Of a stretch of 64,000 nucleotides of DNA, positions 11,701 through 22,823 are shown in pieces. Under the pieces are notes generated by a model. The model did no database searches and had not been told where the DNA came from. It saw only the letters and a list, made by a program, of their open reading frames with translations. Location of the stretch: contig CM074699.1 of the NCBI GenBank assembly GCA_037367355.1, positions 3,162,001-3,226,000 of the forward strand, in the 5' to 3' direction. How positions within the stretch are numbered: the stretch's first letter is position 1; each line of letters opens with the position of its first letter. Made by a program: the position numbers and the translations under genes. This DNA comes from Neoscytalidium dimidiatum (Eukaryota; Ascomycota; Dothideomycetes; Botryosphaeriales; Botryosphaeriaceae).

Positions 11701-13983
11701 TAGTCCAGGTCCCAGCCGAGCCCCCCGTCGTCCGTCGCGTTGTAGATGTGGTTGACCAGCTCTTCGACGTCTTGCCGGCTGCCTTGGTTGAACGGGACTA
11801 CTAGTAGCTGCGAGCCGCGCGAGCCGTGCTCGTGATAGATGCGCTGGTAGAAGCGCGCGAGGTCCGAAGAGAAGGAGCTTGTCGTCACCAGCACGCGCGC
11901 GCCGCCGTTCAGCAGGCCTTTGAGGACGTCGAGGGCGATCGAGTTCCGACCCGCGCCGGTTAGGAGTACGTGCGCCGGTGCGGGAGATTGGAATGTTAGC
12001 CCTTGCCGCAGAGACTCGAGGTACTTGCTCGTGTCTTCACTGCTGTACTCCCATGCTGAATATCTTCCTCTCCTCTGGATGTGGATGTAAGGATGAGTGG
12101 GCAGATCCTCCACGACATCCGCAGAAATATTATGTCTCCAGGCGTTCTGCGGTGAGCTTGCCTTTTGAACGTTCGTGATTTTCGTGGATTCTGCATTGGT
12201 GTCCCGTGAGACTCTGTGGCTGAATGCCGGGGCGAGCATTTCAGCGATGTAGGCGTTGACGTCGAAAGTGCTGTCTCGGGGAACTTCTGAGTAGCTGGGC
12301 GAGCCTTCTGCGCTGATAACAGTTTCTGGACTGGTCCAGTGGGGAATCAACACTTTTGGAGGAGCATTCAGTGACAAATGGCAATCCTTCTGCATTTCTT
12401 CCAGGCGCTGGACAATGGGTTCGCTGATTCCTCGGGCCGTGGCAACTCTGGTGAACCAGGACATTACTTGCAGAAGATCCTCAGTGGCTCTATTGGTGAT
12501 CATCTGCCCATTCTTGCTGATATCCTCGGGCGCGATTGCGCCGCGCATGACCGCATGAGCCATGTCGAGGAAGTCCTGCTTCACCCAACTCCAGTACGAG
12601 TCGAATCTCCTCAGCTGAACCGGCTTGAACTGAGGCTGTATTCCAGCCATGTACGACTCGCCGTGCTCGAGGCTCATAAATTCAAGCTCACTTTGATAGC
12701 CGGTGATTGCCTTCTCTAATTGGTTAATGCGGCGAACGTCGTTGCTGAGATCGATTTCCAGATTCTCTGCGCCTGCTTTAAGTAATGCTTGTGAAAGAGT
12801 ATCCTGGCTCTTCCGTAGTGATTTAAATGTCTCCTCGTCGATGTACGTTGCTTTTGTCTGTCCAACCTGGGCATTCACTGCTACAGAGGAAGACAATGAG
12901 ATCCCAGCTATACTGGCATACTTGGCCACCGATTTATCCAGAAACACTTCGCCGTCCTTATCTGCCGCTATTCTGGTGGGCGGTTGTCCTGTGAGTGCAA
13001 TTAGGAGCACTCCATCCTGCCGCCCGGGTGGGAGGCGCCATCGCTTCTCAAGATAATCCTTGACCGTTGTCATGCTGAAGCTTCCAGGAAGTTTGGTGGC
13101 CACCATTCGGCCGATAAGCGAACGAGAGACGCTGCCGAGCTGACCGTTAAAGGAAAGTTGCAGCTGGTTGCTGAGGTCTTCAAGAGGCGTGTCTTCCGAA
13201 TTCTCAGGCAGAGATCCAAACTCTTTTCCCAGGTCGCCGATGATCTCGTTTTGGAGTGCCGACCGACCTGCCTTTGCTTAGCTGTCAAGAAATGCGTACG
13301 TGTTCCAGGCTTTAACTTACCACCGCAAAGGTCTTTAATATTTGACGTAAGAGGGGGGAGCGTGCCATCCTGTTTCCGTAGCCTCACGGTTATGAGGCTC
13401 CGTAGAATATCTGCTGCCTCAACTGGAGATTCTGCCACAGCTTCAGTAACCTCCACAATTGGTGAGGCTTGTTGTGGAGGCGATGGCTCTGAAACTACTC
13501 GACTGGGCATTGTTGGAGTGTTTGACGGGACTACCTCTGTCGTTGCTGCTGATATTGATTGTTCTGCAACTGCCTGCTCTTCTACGAACTCAGCCTGGTA
13601 GTAGATTTCGCTGTTGTGCAGCTTAGTGGAGAAACAATGTCTCGAAATTGCGTTGGCGTCATCGTGTTCTCGGTACTTAGACGCAATGGTGTGCTTTCCC
13701 ATATTCGTCAAGGTGGGAGTCGGTCCAATCTCGACAAGCCTTTCCACACCCTTTTCTGCGAAAAAGCAATCCTGTGTCTCGATCCTGTTTATCACCTCTT
13801 AGTTAGTTCACAAGGGCGTTCAATGGTGTTTGATCTGTAGGACGTACCATCTCACTGGGTAACAAAATTGGTGTCTGGATTCTAGTCAGCGCATTATGGC
13901 GAGCTGATTCAGAAATCTACCTACGCGATCAATTCTATAAGAAGAGTATGTGCGAGCTCCTGCTCGTCCTCAGGCGACATCAT
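8781..13983 (-). CDS. Fatty acid synthase alpha subunit, secondary-metabolism type, without PPT domain
   Basis: Four exons: 13983-13925, 13874-13848 (27-nt microexon), 13784-13321, 13267-8781; total 1678 aa, all joins in phase. Order: C-terminal piece of the malonyl/palmitoyl transferase (HQFCYPVRW, then GVERLVEIGPTPTL), carrier domain with the modified Ser near residue 186 in GGRSALQNEIIGDLGKEFG, ketoreductase (VLLTGAGRNSIALDVLKG), and ketosynthase with Cys in VGACATSLES (about 1235), His in SFHGTSTRKND (about 1480) and KHLTGHSKGAAGAW (about 1520). Only about 158 residues follow the last His against about 300 in yeast Fas2, so the C-terminal phosphopantetheinyl transferase domain is absent, as expected of dedicated cluster subunits such as the sterigmatocystin/aflatoxin hexanoate synthases (family knowledge). 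It needs a beta subunit; none is in the window. It may supply a short or medium acyl chain or a lipid side chain. Confidence 0.96.
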
Positions 13984-15304
13984 GGCCTGTATAGTTGAAA
14001 TCTATGCGGTGCACCGAAAACACACGTTCAGACGGATTCAGGTGTGCTAGCAAGATATTCCTTGGACCCAACGGTGCAAAAGGCACAAAGTCTGTCCTGT
14101 GCTCCACTAACTATATATTTTAATACACTGACGTGGATGTGGGCTTGATAACTCCGCCGTCAGATTGAGAATATGTAGGCACGCCCGGAAGAAGTTGTAC
14201 CAGCATCGTGCTCATACGATCTGTGCGCCCTGTGCCTTCAGCGCTAAGTCCACTCATTTACCACAAGTTGCTCGGTAAGTGCAGTGCTATACCTGATCTG
14301 GTTGGGGGGCTTAGTAAATTCCTCTTAGGGCTTACGGCATTCGCGGCTCTTGCTGGGACGCGGGCCTGCTCCGGCTCCCTCGCATCGGTGCTGAGTCATT
14401 GTCACCTCCCTTCAATCGTCCATCCACCTCACCAGCTCTTTGTTTACCTCATTATTTACCATGATGTCAAAGAAGCTTGCCTGTATAGCAGATTCATCAC
14501 TAACTCCTCTAGATATACCTGTCCTTATATCAAAACGACTGCAACTGAGCGTCCGTTTTCAATAGATGATAGACTTACCTGTATCATGTTTTCCCCATGG
14601 AAGGTTTCATGAAATTGAAGTAGCTCATAAAGATCCTAATCCAGGGTGGCAATATTGAGCTTTTTAACTAAAGTTACGGTAGGTAGTGACACTTATAGCA
14701 TACTGAGATATAGTCTAGATGACGGCCAGTAAGTACAGAGAACCTCCATTCACTGAAGCCAGTCAACATCCGGATAAACTCGAAGATTCCAAGGGAACTC
14801 TCTCAAGAGTCCGAATCGACATTATATTGTGATAAGAAATTTGTCAGTAAGCTTGACGCTCTCGTTCTCATTTCAAGAGCAGAAGAACTCTTCATATAGG
14901 CATGTGCCTTCCCCTGTGGCGCACTGCGCCCAAGTCTCGTGATAGCTTTCGAGAAAGTGTGCTAAGCGCGATGTAAAGATGTGAAGTGCATACCAGCTTA
15001 AGCTTACTCATGGTGCCTCATCTGCTCCACCAGGATCCAGGAGCTATACAACGCCCCAAGACATCAGTGATCTTCAGTATCACATTCACTTACGTCGCGA
15101 CATAATCTGAACTATTGAACTAGTAGAGAGTTTGAAAAGCAACTTCTGTCTTCATTTTATGTATTATTTGTCTCAAAACACGAAGTCATCGATTTTTGCC
15201 TAAGCTCTCCGCCTGGCTTTTCTGGCTTACTGAATGCCTCCATACCTCCTCACATCTCCATGACCCTGAAGATCTCAGATTTTCCAAAGCAGCCAGAACA
15301 TGCA
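13984..15304. other. Intergenic, FAS alpha upstream region
   Basis: About 1.3 kb holding the FAS promoter and the 3' end of the oxygenase gene. The short plus-strand ORF at 14208-14612 has no recognisable feature and no support. Nothing else seen. Confidence 0.5.
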
Positions 15305-16417
15305 TTACTGCTTGCCCGGAGCAAAGATCGGGATTTCCATGGGCATCTCTTTGTGTGGTTGGAGGGAGTCAAAAGGCTCGGAGATGTGCCCCTTGGTCAC
15401 GGGCTTGCGGGTGAAAAAGACGAGCATGTCGCGGGTGGCTTCCTTGGTGCTGTCGATGGCGTAAACGGGCGAGAGACTGTGCTTCCGCTCGTGGTCGGCA
15501 ACGATGAGCGTGTCCAAGAATGTGCGGTGCTGGACCCGACCCATGATGTATTCGCCCCGCGTCTCATGGAAGCGAATTCCTGTCTGCTCCGCCATGTCGT
15601 GCATGTATGTCACCGCGCTGTTCGGTGCCATGTTGGTGCTGCCGAGGTAGGTGGTCATTGTGTGGTCGACGCCGTCGCTGTGCACCCCCTCGAGGGCTGG
15701 CTCGCCGAGTATGTCGGGTGTTGTAGTTGTCCGGACGCTGAAGAGGGTGCAAACCCACTTATTAGTCTCGTAGTCGAGCTTAGGCCGGTGCTTGGTCTCC
15801 ATGCCGTGGAATACCATGATCTTGAAGACAAGCAGGGCCTGGAAAGCCGTGTTGAGCTGAAGTTCGTCCTGGACTTCTTCGAAGATCCGGACCTTGCCCG
15901 AGTCGTGCCGCTTGAAGTCTTCCTCAAGGGAAAGAGCAAACGGCTGGAACTCCAAGCGCCGCACAGTGTTCGAATCGAAGTCGATGCAGAACCTGCCGTT
16001 CCTCGTCTTGCGATAAGGCAGCGTTGGGTCACCGACAAGATTGTCGCTAACAGTCTGAAGCAGGTTGAAGTCCTCATCCGTGGCGCCAAGCGCTTTTAGA
16101 AGTGGGATTATGTCCTTCCCCTGGACAAACACGCCACGGTCTTCGACGTACTTCTCCCTTATTTTCATAATTTTGGACACAGCATCGTAGTAAGAGGGTT
16201 CGTACGCCTTGTCGTGGATGTTCAGCTGAGGCTTTGGGGTCAGCCACTTCTGGGGAGGGAGGTGATTAAGAGACTCTCCGGCCGTCTTGGGCATGGCAAC
16301 CGGGGCGGCCTTCTTCTTTGCCGATTCATGATAGCAACGAACCCCGGAAGGCTGCAAAAAGCGCATGCTTGTTGCATTAGCCCATCGTGCTCTTCTGATT
16401 GGCGCAAGAGCGGACAT
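15305..16417 (-). CDS. 2-oxoglutarate/Fe(II) dioxygenase, isoleucine-hydroxylase-like, with mitochondrial-type leader
   Basis: Single exon, 370 aa. The iron-binding triad fits His246 and Asp248 in EGVHSDGVDHT and His313 in ADHERKHSLSPV, the arrangement of the PF10014 family that includes bacterial L-isoleucine 4-hydroxylase (family knowledge). The N-terminus (MSALAPIRRARWANATSMRF) is rich in Arg, Ala and Ser with no acids for more than 25 residues, like a mitochondrial targeting peptide; in-frame starts farther in (Met18, Met42) would remove it. It lies between the FAS and ABC transporter genes and is divergent from the latter. A role as hydroxylase of a free amino acid used by the NRPS is attractive but unproven; a housekeeping role in mitochondria is the alternative. 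Confidence 0.85.
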   Translation of the reverse strand: MSALAPIRRARWANATSMRFLQPSGVRCYHESAKKKAAPVAMPKTAGESLNHLPPQKWLTPKPQLNIHDKAYEPSYYDAVSKIMKIREKYVEDRGVFVQGKDIIPLLKALGATDEDFNLLQTVSDNLVGDPTLPYRKTRNGRFCIDFDSNTVRRLEFQPFALSLEEDFKRHDSGKVRIFEEVQDELQLNTAFQALLVFKIMVFHGMETKHRPKLDYETNKWVCTLFSVRTTTTPDILGEPALEGVHSDGVDHTMTTYLGSTNMAPNSAVTYMHDMAEQTGIRFHETRGEYIMGRVQHRTFLDTLIVADHERKHSLSPVYAIDSTKEATRDMLVFFTRKPVTKGHISEPFDSLQPHKEMPMEIPIFAPGKQ

Positions 16418-17174
16418 CTCGGATATGTCCCTAGGGCGGGGGGAAAAGAAGGTATGGCCGTAGGGGCAAGGGTGCAGGGTAGCAGCTACTGGACCATATG
16501 GCTGGTACTGATTTATATCGAGATGTAGCGGATCTCTCAGTGTTTACGAGCCATGCCTGTTGTACAACTCACTGGGAAAGACTGAGTAATACAACAGAGC
16601 AAACATGTAAGGGTTTCTGGAAGTAGAGCCACCTATTTAGGGTCTATTACGACCACATCGCTGCCTCTATAACAACTGTGTTGTAGCCACTTCAAGTTTT
16701 TGACGCCTTACGCAATGCTAGTTAATGAAGATAATTACGCTCGCAGTGCACTGTGTTGAGAGCGTGTAGATAAAACATCCCAACTGGCCACTCAAAATGG
16801 CAGGGCATCTGCAATGAAGTCTGCATCGTCAGAAGCAGGCCAAGCGTAGTTGACTGAAAAAAGAGTAACCATATTGCGCTGCGGAGGACATGCAGGTTGG
16901 AGAACGGGACGGGCTGTGCGGACAGTAAGCCAGGCAGCGGAACGAGTCGGAAGCTGCGCCGACTCCATGCCAGCCGATTTGGCCACACCGCAACCAATGC
17001 CTCCCCCAATCACGACTCCATTCTCGTTGGCCCTGTGACCTTCCAACTTCCTTGCGTCATTTTTTTTTTCCTTTCCCTATCCCGGCCCTCTTCCGCCTTG
17101 CCCTCGAAGTGTCCGTAGTGGGCCTCTACCACCACTCTCCGCATCGCGTCTGGCGTGCCTACAGCCTGCCCGCT
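16418..17174. promoter_or_regulatory. Divergent intergenic region between oxygenase (-) and ABC transporter (+)
   Basis: 757 bp between two start codons facing apart, so it must hold both promoters. No ORF is supported. I could not identify a regulator binding site with confidence. Confidence 0.5.
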
Positions 17175-20100
17175 ATGTCGCAACCTGGCCAATCATGCCC
17201 TATTTCGGTAGATGATTCTTTTGGTCCCTGGGCGGGAAGCAGGTGCCGTGGTGGCTTCGATTTCACCTTGTTGTTTGAAGAGAGCATACTTTCGATTCCA
17301 CTGTCATGTCTGTTCCTCTTACTCCTGCCGAGTCGCACACTGCATCTGGTCAAATCCAACGTCAAGATTCTGAGCACCCCGCTGCCACTTGTCAAGCTCG
17401 TGCGTTGTTCCCTGTCATATCTCTTCACTGTTACTGACTGCCTGGAAAGTCTGCCGCCGTCATTCTGGTTTGCCTCAATGCTGCTATCGTCGGGTTATGG
17501 ACAACCACATCTTCATCGACAATCACACACAGCCGTGCCTCTGTCCCAGCAGTAGTCCTCACCTTTGTTGTCTCCTTGGGCTTCTGCTTGCTATCATGGC
17601 TCGAGCATGCAAGGTCAATCCGGCCATCGTTCATCCTCAACGTGTATCTCTTCCTGTCGATCCTACTAGACACGGCGCGAGCGCGGACTTTGTATATGTT
17701 AGGACCGTACCGCACTATCCCTGCGCTGTTTACTTGCACTATGATCGTCAGAGTCATCATGCTAGTACTGGAGTCAATTGAAAAGAGGCATATCCTGCTT
17801 CCGGCGCACAAAGACCGATCCAGAGATGCTACCAGCGGCACCTTTAACCGAAGCGTCTTTTTCTGGTTGACATCACTATTTATATATGGTTACCGAAACA
17901 TACTGGGATTGCATGACCTTTACCCTATGGACAAGAAACTGAAGTCCGAACGGCTGTACAAGATCTTTGAGGAGGCATGGCAAAAAGGTTGGTCCCCGCG
18001 AGAGCTCCCATCTCCTTCTTTGCAGGCTTGTATTAATACCTCGCGTAGTTCCCGATAAGACGGTACCTGGTGCTCTCTTCAATACCTGGTTAGGAGCATG
18101 CTCAGGACCTGTCATGTCTGCCGTGATTCCTAAGTTATGCTTCATCGGTTTCACGTATGCCCAACCGTTCCTGATTACACAGGCAATTGCACTCGCCAGC
18201 ACACCAGAAATTCAGCGATATGATAACATAGGATACGGATTGATAGGTGCTTATATCATCGTGTACACAGGCATTGCTGTAAATCTTTCTCAACCCAGCC
18301 GCTGCAAGACGATTTGCTAATAAGGCCCAGATCTCCACCGGCCAGTATGAGTGGCGTATCTATCGCGCTGCCTCAATGATGAGAGGAGCCATCGTACCAT
18401 GCATCTACAATAAGACGCTGCATTTGGATTCATCTGCCGTGAACTCTGCGGATGCCTTGACGCTCATCAGTACCGACATCGATACGATAGTCCAGGGCAT
18501 TGTTCAGCTTCACGAAACCTGGGGCGGCTTGGTTGAAATTGGTATTGCGGTATACCTGATCTACAGACAGCTCGGGGCAGCGTGCGCAATGCCAGTTGCC
18601 TTCGCCATTGGTTTGTCTTTCCATCCTGGACCTCTCACGCTCACGTACAAATTCTAATGTCAATTCTACAGCTGTCATGATTGGCACAATTTTTCTTGCA
18701 ATTCCGACCGGGGCCCGCCAAGCTGCCTGGATCCAGGCATCCCAGGAACGTGTGGCGGCAACGTCGAAGACGCTCGGCAACATGAAATGGCTCAAAATAT
18801 CCGGTCTCAACGACGTGGCTTTCTCTATTATCCGCAACTTAAGAACTCGCGAAATGGAAATTTCCCGACGATTCCGGTTGCTGCTAGGTGTATCTGTGCT
18901 TTTCTGTAGGTCTCTCAACATCGGATGTAGTATTTCAACGCTAACCGACCATTAGCGATCTGCACACCCATCTGGGGCCCGATCCTGACTTTCTTCACCT
19001 TCGCAGGGATAGCAGCGGGGGGTAGCAGCACACTGACCATTTCAAAAGCATTTACCTCGCTCTCACTTCTTGTGCTGCTGAACAAGCCCCTCGCTAATAT
19101 TATCATTGCTCTCCCAACGATCGCTGGTGCTATGGCGTCTTTCCAACGCATTCAGGACTATCTCAATGCTAAAGAACGAGACGACAAGAGGCTGGCTGGA
19201 AACCTCGGAGAGAACTGCGCTCTGCCCAGCCAGAAGAGCGAACGTTCTACATCCGAAGCACCCATCCTAGACAGCTGCTCCCGCGGAGACGAGCACGAGC
19301 TGGACGAGCTACGAAAAGACAGCACATGCACGCTTGGCGAAGACATCATCGCTTCAGTCCAAGGAAGCTTTGCCTGGAACGAAGATTCCGAGCCAGTCAT
19401 CGATATCGCCGATTGGAACATTCGGCGTAGGACCTTCACTCTGATCCTCGGCCCGGTTGGGTGCGGCAAATCCACGCTCCTGAAGTCACTTCTTGGTGAG
19501 CTCTCGTCCTTTCAGGGAACCATACGCACCAATTATTCCGGGGTTGCCTACTCTGAGCAGACACCCTGGCTCCCCAATAAGACTGTCCGTGATGTGATTG
19601 TCGGCCACGCCGATTTCGACGAATCTTGGTACGAGAAGGTTATTAAGGCCTGCGCGCTGGAACATGATATGTTGAGCTGGCCGAAAGGAGATGAGACTAC
19701 CGTGGGAACCAAGGGAATCTCAATGAGCGGTGGTCAAAAGCAACGCTTGGTAAGTGGACTATCTCCCATAGATATTCGAATTACCGCTGATGCATATGAA
19801 GTCAATTGCGAGGGCGGTGTATGCGCGAAAGGAGTTTATGATATTCGACGACGTTTTCAGCGGACTTGATGCCGCCACCGAGGATTTAGTCTTCGACAGC
19901 CTGTTGGGGGAGGATGGCATGCTCCGGCGTTCGAGAACAACCGTTGTTGTTGCATCATCTGATGGTCTGTGGCACCCCTACACTTAACGTCTTTCCCATA
20001 CTTATCCTATACAGTTCGTCGTGTGCCCTACGCCGACTACATTGTCCTTCTCAACGAGAAGGGTCAAATAGTAGAGGCTGGAACTTCGGCGAAGCTGAGT

Positions 20101-22374
20101 CATGTCTTTGGCTTTTCCGAAAAGCAGCAAGCCACCGAACGCAAGGCTGTAACTACCCGCGCTCCAGATTCCGGACCTGGAACTCTTGACCAAGTTCTCG
20201 CCTCTACAGAGGAGAACCTGAAGTCGGCTCGTCAGATGGGCGATTCAGCAGTTTACAAATTCTACATGAAATCTGCCGGGAATGTCACTCTCGTCATATT
20301 CTTTATTTCCATGGCTGTATTCGCATTTTGCGATTCCTTCCCGAGTGAGATACTCTATCCGGAGAAATTGGCTCGTAGGACCACGCTGACATGGTTGTCC
20401 CAGATATATGGCTTAAATGGTGGGCCGAAGCGAATGCTCGGGAGCCTAATGCTGACCTGGGCAAGTGGCTTGGCGTATACGCTGCGCTTGGTGTTGGCGC
20501 TGTTGCGGCCGTCTTTGTGGGCACATGGTGAGAACTATTTACCCGTCCTTTGCTGCGTGGTGTTGTCTCTGACGGCTGTCCTTAGGGCACTTTTCATTGT
20601 TGTGATCAACAGGTCTGCCGTGTTTTTCCATGGCATGCTCATTGACACCGTCTCCCGGTAAGATATATTCTGTAGGACAAGAAGAAATGCAGCTAACCTC
20701 GGAAGCGCTCCCATGTCTCTTCACGCAACGGTGGATAGCGGTGTGACAGTCAATAGATTCAGCCAGGATCTGGCTCTGATTGATATGGAACTGCCGTCTG
20801 CAGCTCTGGGAGTTACGACAGGTGAGTTAAGAAGCCGCCGGTCACAGATGTGTGTAAAAGCTAACGGAAATTTCCTCCAGCCTTGTCTTTCGGCGTTGCG
20901 CAGTGCATTTTGATCGCCGTGTCATCCAAGTACATGGCTATTGTCTTACCATTCCTCGTGCTGCTCTTTTATGCCATTCAACATTTTTACCTCCGCACAT
21001 CGAGACAGATGCGCCTCCTGGATATTGAGTATAAGGCACCCCTATATTCACAACTGATCGAGACACTCAATGGGCTACCAACCATTCGAGCCTTCCATTG
21101 GGAAGAAGAATCTGAAAAGACCAACTTCAGCATTCTTGACGATTCGCAGCGTCCAAGCTACCTTCTGTATTGTCTCCAACGCTGGCTAACCTTCGCTGTT
21201 GACATGATCATTGCACTGATGGCTCTGATCCTGGTTGTCATCACCACGACTATTCGAGAGCAGATCGGACCTGGCTACATGGGTATTGCTCTTAGCAATA
21301 TATTGGCGTTCAGCGCCACAATGAAGGCCACAATCACCTCTTGGGTATCATTGGAGGTTTCTCTGGGAGCCGTGGCGCGTATTAAGAATTTTGTGTCCGA
21401 AGTCGCGCCAGAGGATGATTCCGAAGGACACGTGCCGGAAACTCTTGACAGAGACTGGCCGACAGCGGGCGCCATTGAGTTCCGAAACGTTTCAGCCTCA
21501 TATGCGTAAGGTTTCCCAAGCCAAACAGATTTTTGAGTCGGCAACTAACTTAATTTCTCAGGTCTTCGGGTCCAGTGTTGAAGTCGATTTCCATGTCCAT
21601 CCAGCCTGGCCAAAAGATTGGCATTTGTGGAAGAACAGGCAGGTGCGTCATTCTGCTGTCCCACTTTTTCTTTTTTTTTTTCGTTCTATTTCTAACACGC
21701 TCTTTCAGTGGAAAGAGCTCGTTGACGCTTTGCCTCTTCCGCATGATAAATCAGGACGGTGGCTCCATTACCATTGACGGCGTTGACATCTCGACGTTGC
21801 CACATGAGTTCGTGCGATCCAGGCTTGTCTCGGTACCGCAGGAGCCATATATCTTTGATAGCTCGGTGCGGTTCAATGCAGACCCGTCTGAGTCCCTCTC
21901 CGATGATGAAGTCATCGCGGCGCTGCAGAAAGTGCAACTTTGGGAGAAGATCGAACAAAGAGGGGGTCTCGATGCGGTCGTCGACGACAAGTTCTTCTCA
22001 CAGGGTCAATCGCAGTTGCTCATGTGTGCAAGGGCGATGCTGCGGAAGAGCAAGGTGGTTGTGCTCGACGAAGCAACCAGCAGGTGAAGAACAACACTTT
22101 CTCTGGTACAGTGCTCATTGCTAACACATGCATCCTCAGTCTGGATGATGAGACCAGTGCGATCATTGACGACGTTGTGCGGACGTGGTTTCAAGATCGG
22201 ACTGTCATTTCTATTGCCCACAAGCTCGATTCAATTCTGGACTTTGATAAGGTTGCTGTCCTTGACAGTGGAGATCTAGTGGAGTTCGAGCACCCTCGAG
22301 CCCTGCTGTCGAGAGACTCGGTATTCAGAGAGCTCTACAACCATTCCCCCCACAGGATAAATACAGAGTCGTGA
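17175..22374 (+). CDS. ABC-C (MRP-type) multidrug transporter
   Basis: Fifteen exons: 17175-17399, 17450-17987, 18049-18278, 18331-18610, 18672-18905, 18956-19749, 19802-19964, 20015-20344, 20404-20527, 20586-20657, 20706-20821, 20881-21505, 21562-21642, 21709-22083, 22140-22374; 1473 aa, all phases agree. It opens with a fungal ABC-C leader (DDSFGPWAGSRCRGGFDFT) and hydrophobic TMD0 helices. First nucleotide-binding domain: Walker A GPVGCGKSTLL (about 670), signature SMSGGQKQR, Walker B FMIFDDVFSGLD. Second domain: Walker A GRTGSGKSS, split by the intron at 21643-21708, signature FFSQGQSQL, Walker B VVVLDEATSS. Two full halves (TMD0-TMD1-NBD1-TMD2-NBD2). This class is common in secondary metabolite clusters as an efflux pump in the plasma or vacuolar membrane; export of the cluster product is inference. 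Confidence 0.95.
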
Positions 22375-22823
22375 TTTAGTCAAAGTCACGAGACGTTAAG
22401 GCATCTTGGGTTCTTTGCGCAAGTAAGGGGATGTGTTCCACATCAATGCGAAAAACAAAGGGGCCATTGGCCTCCAAGGCGATGGGGAACTCTTCTTGAA
22501 TATGTGGGGTATTAGAGGTTTAATCACAACTCATGATAGGAACATCGAAATATTTAGTGTTTGCGCTTAGGATTGAGTATGCAGTTGGCTCTGGATCATC
22601 CGCAGCAGAGTAGTCGCCGGGTGCTTGCGGCGTGCGGAGGTTCTGATTGGTTGCCGGAGCTTACTATCCAACGCGAGCGCTCTGTCATATCATATCCCGG
22701 AGTTCCGCAGACCGCCCACCTGCCCCTTTCAAGCCCAGTGACGTCTGCCTCTTAATTTTTCTGCTCTTCCTCCTGCCCCGTCTCCAATACAGCTCTCGTT
22801 CCTCTCCTGATTTGCAGTTTCTC
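22375..22823. other. Intergenic between ABC transporter and ADCK kinase genes
   Basis: 449 bp, tail of the transporter gene and promoter of the next gene on the same strand. Nothing specific seen. Confidence 0.5.

Noticed and set aside
14208..14612. 134-aa ORF between the FAS and oxygenase genes
   Set aside because: No recognisable motif and no supporting context; left as intergenic.
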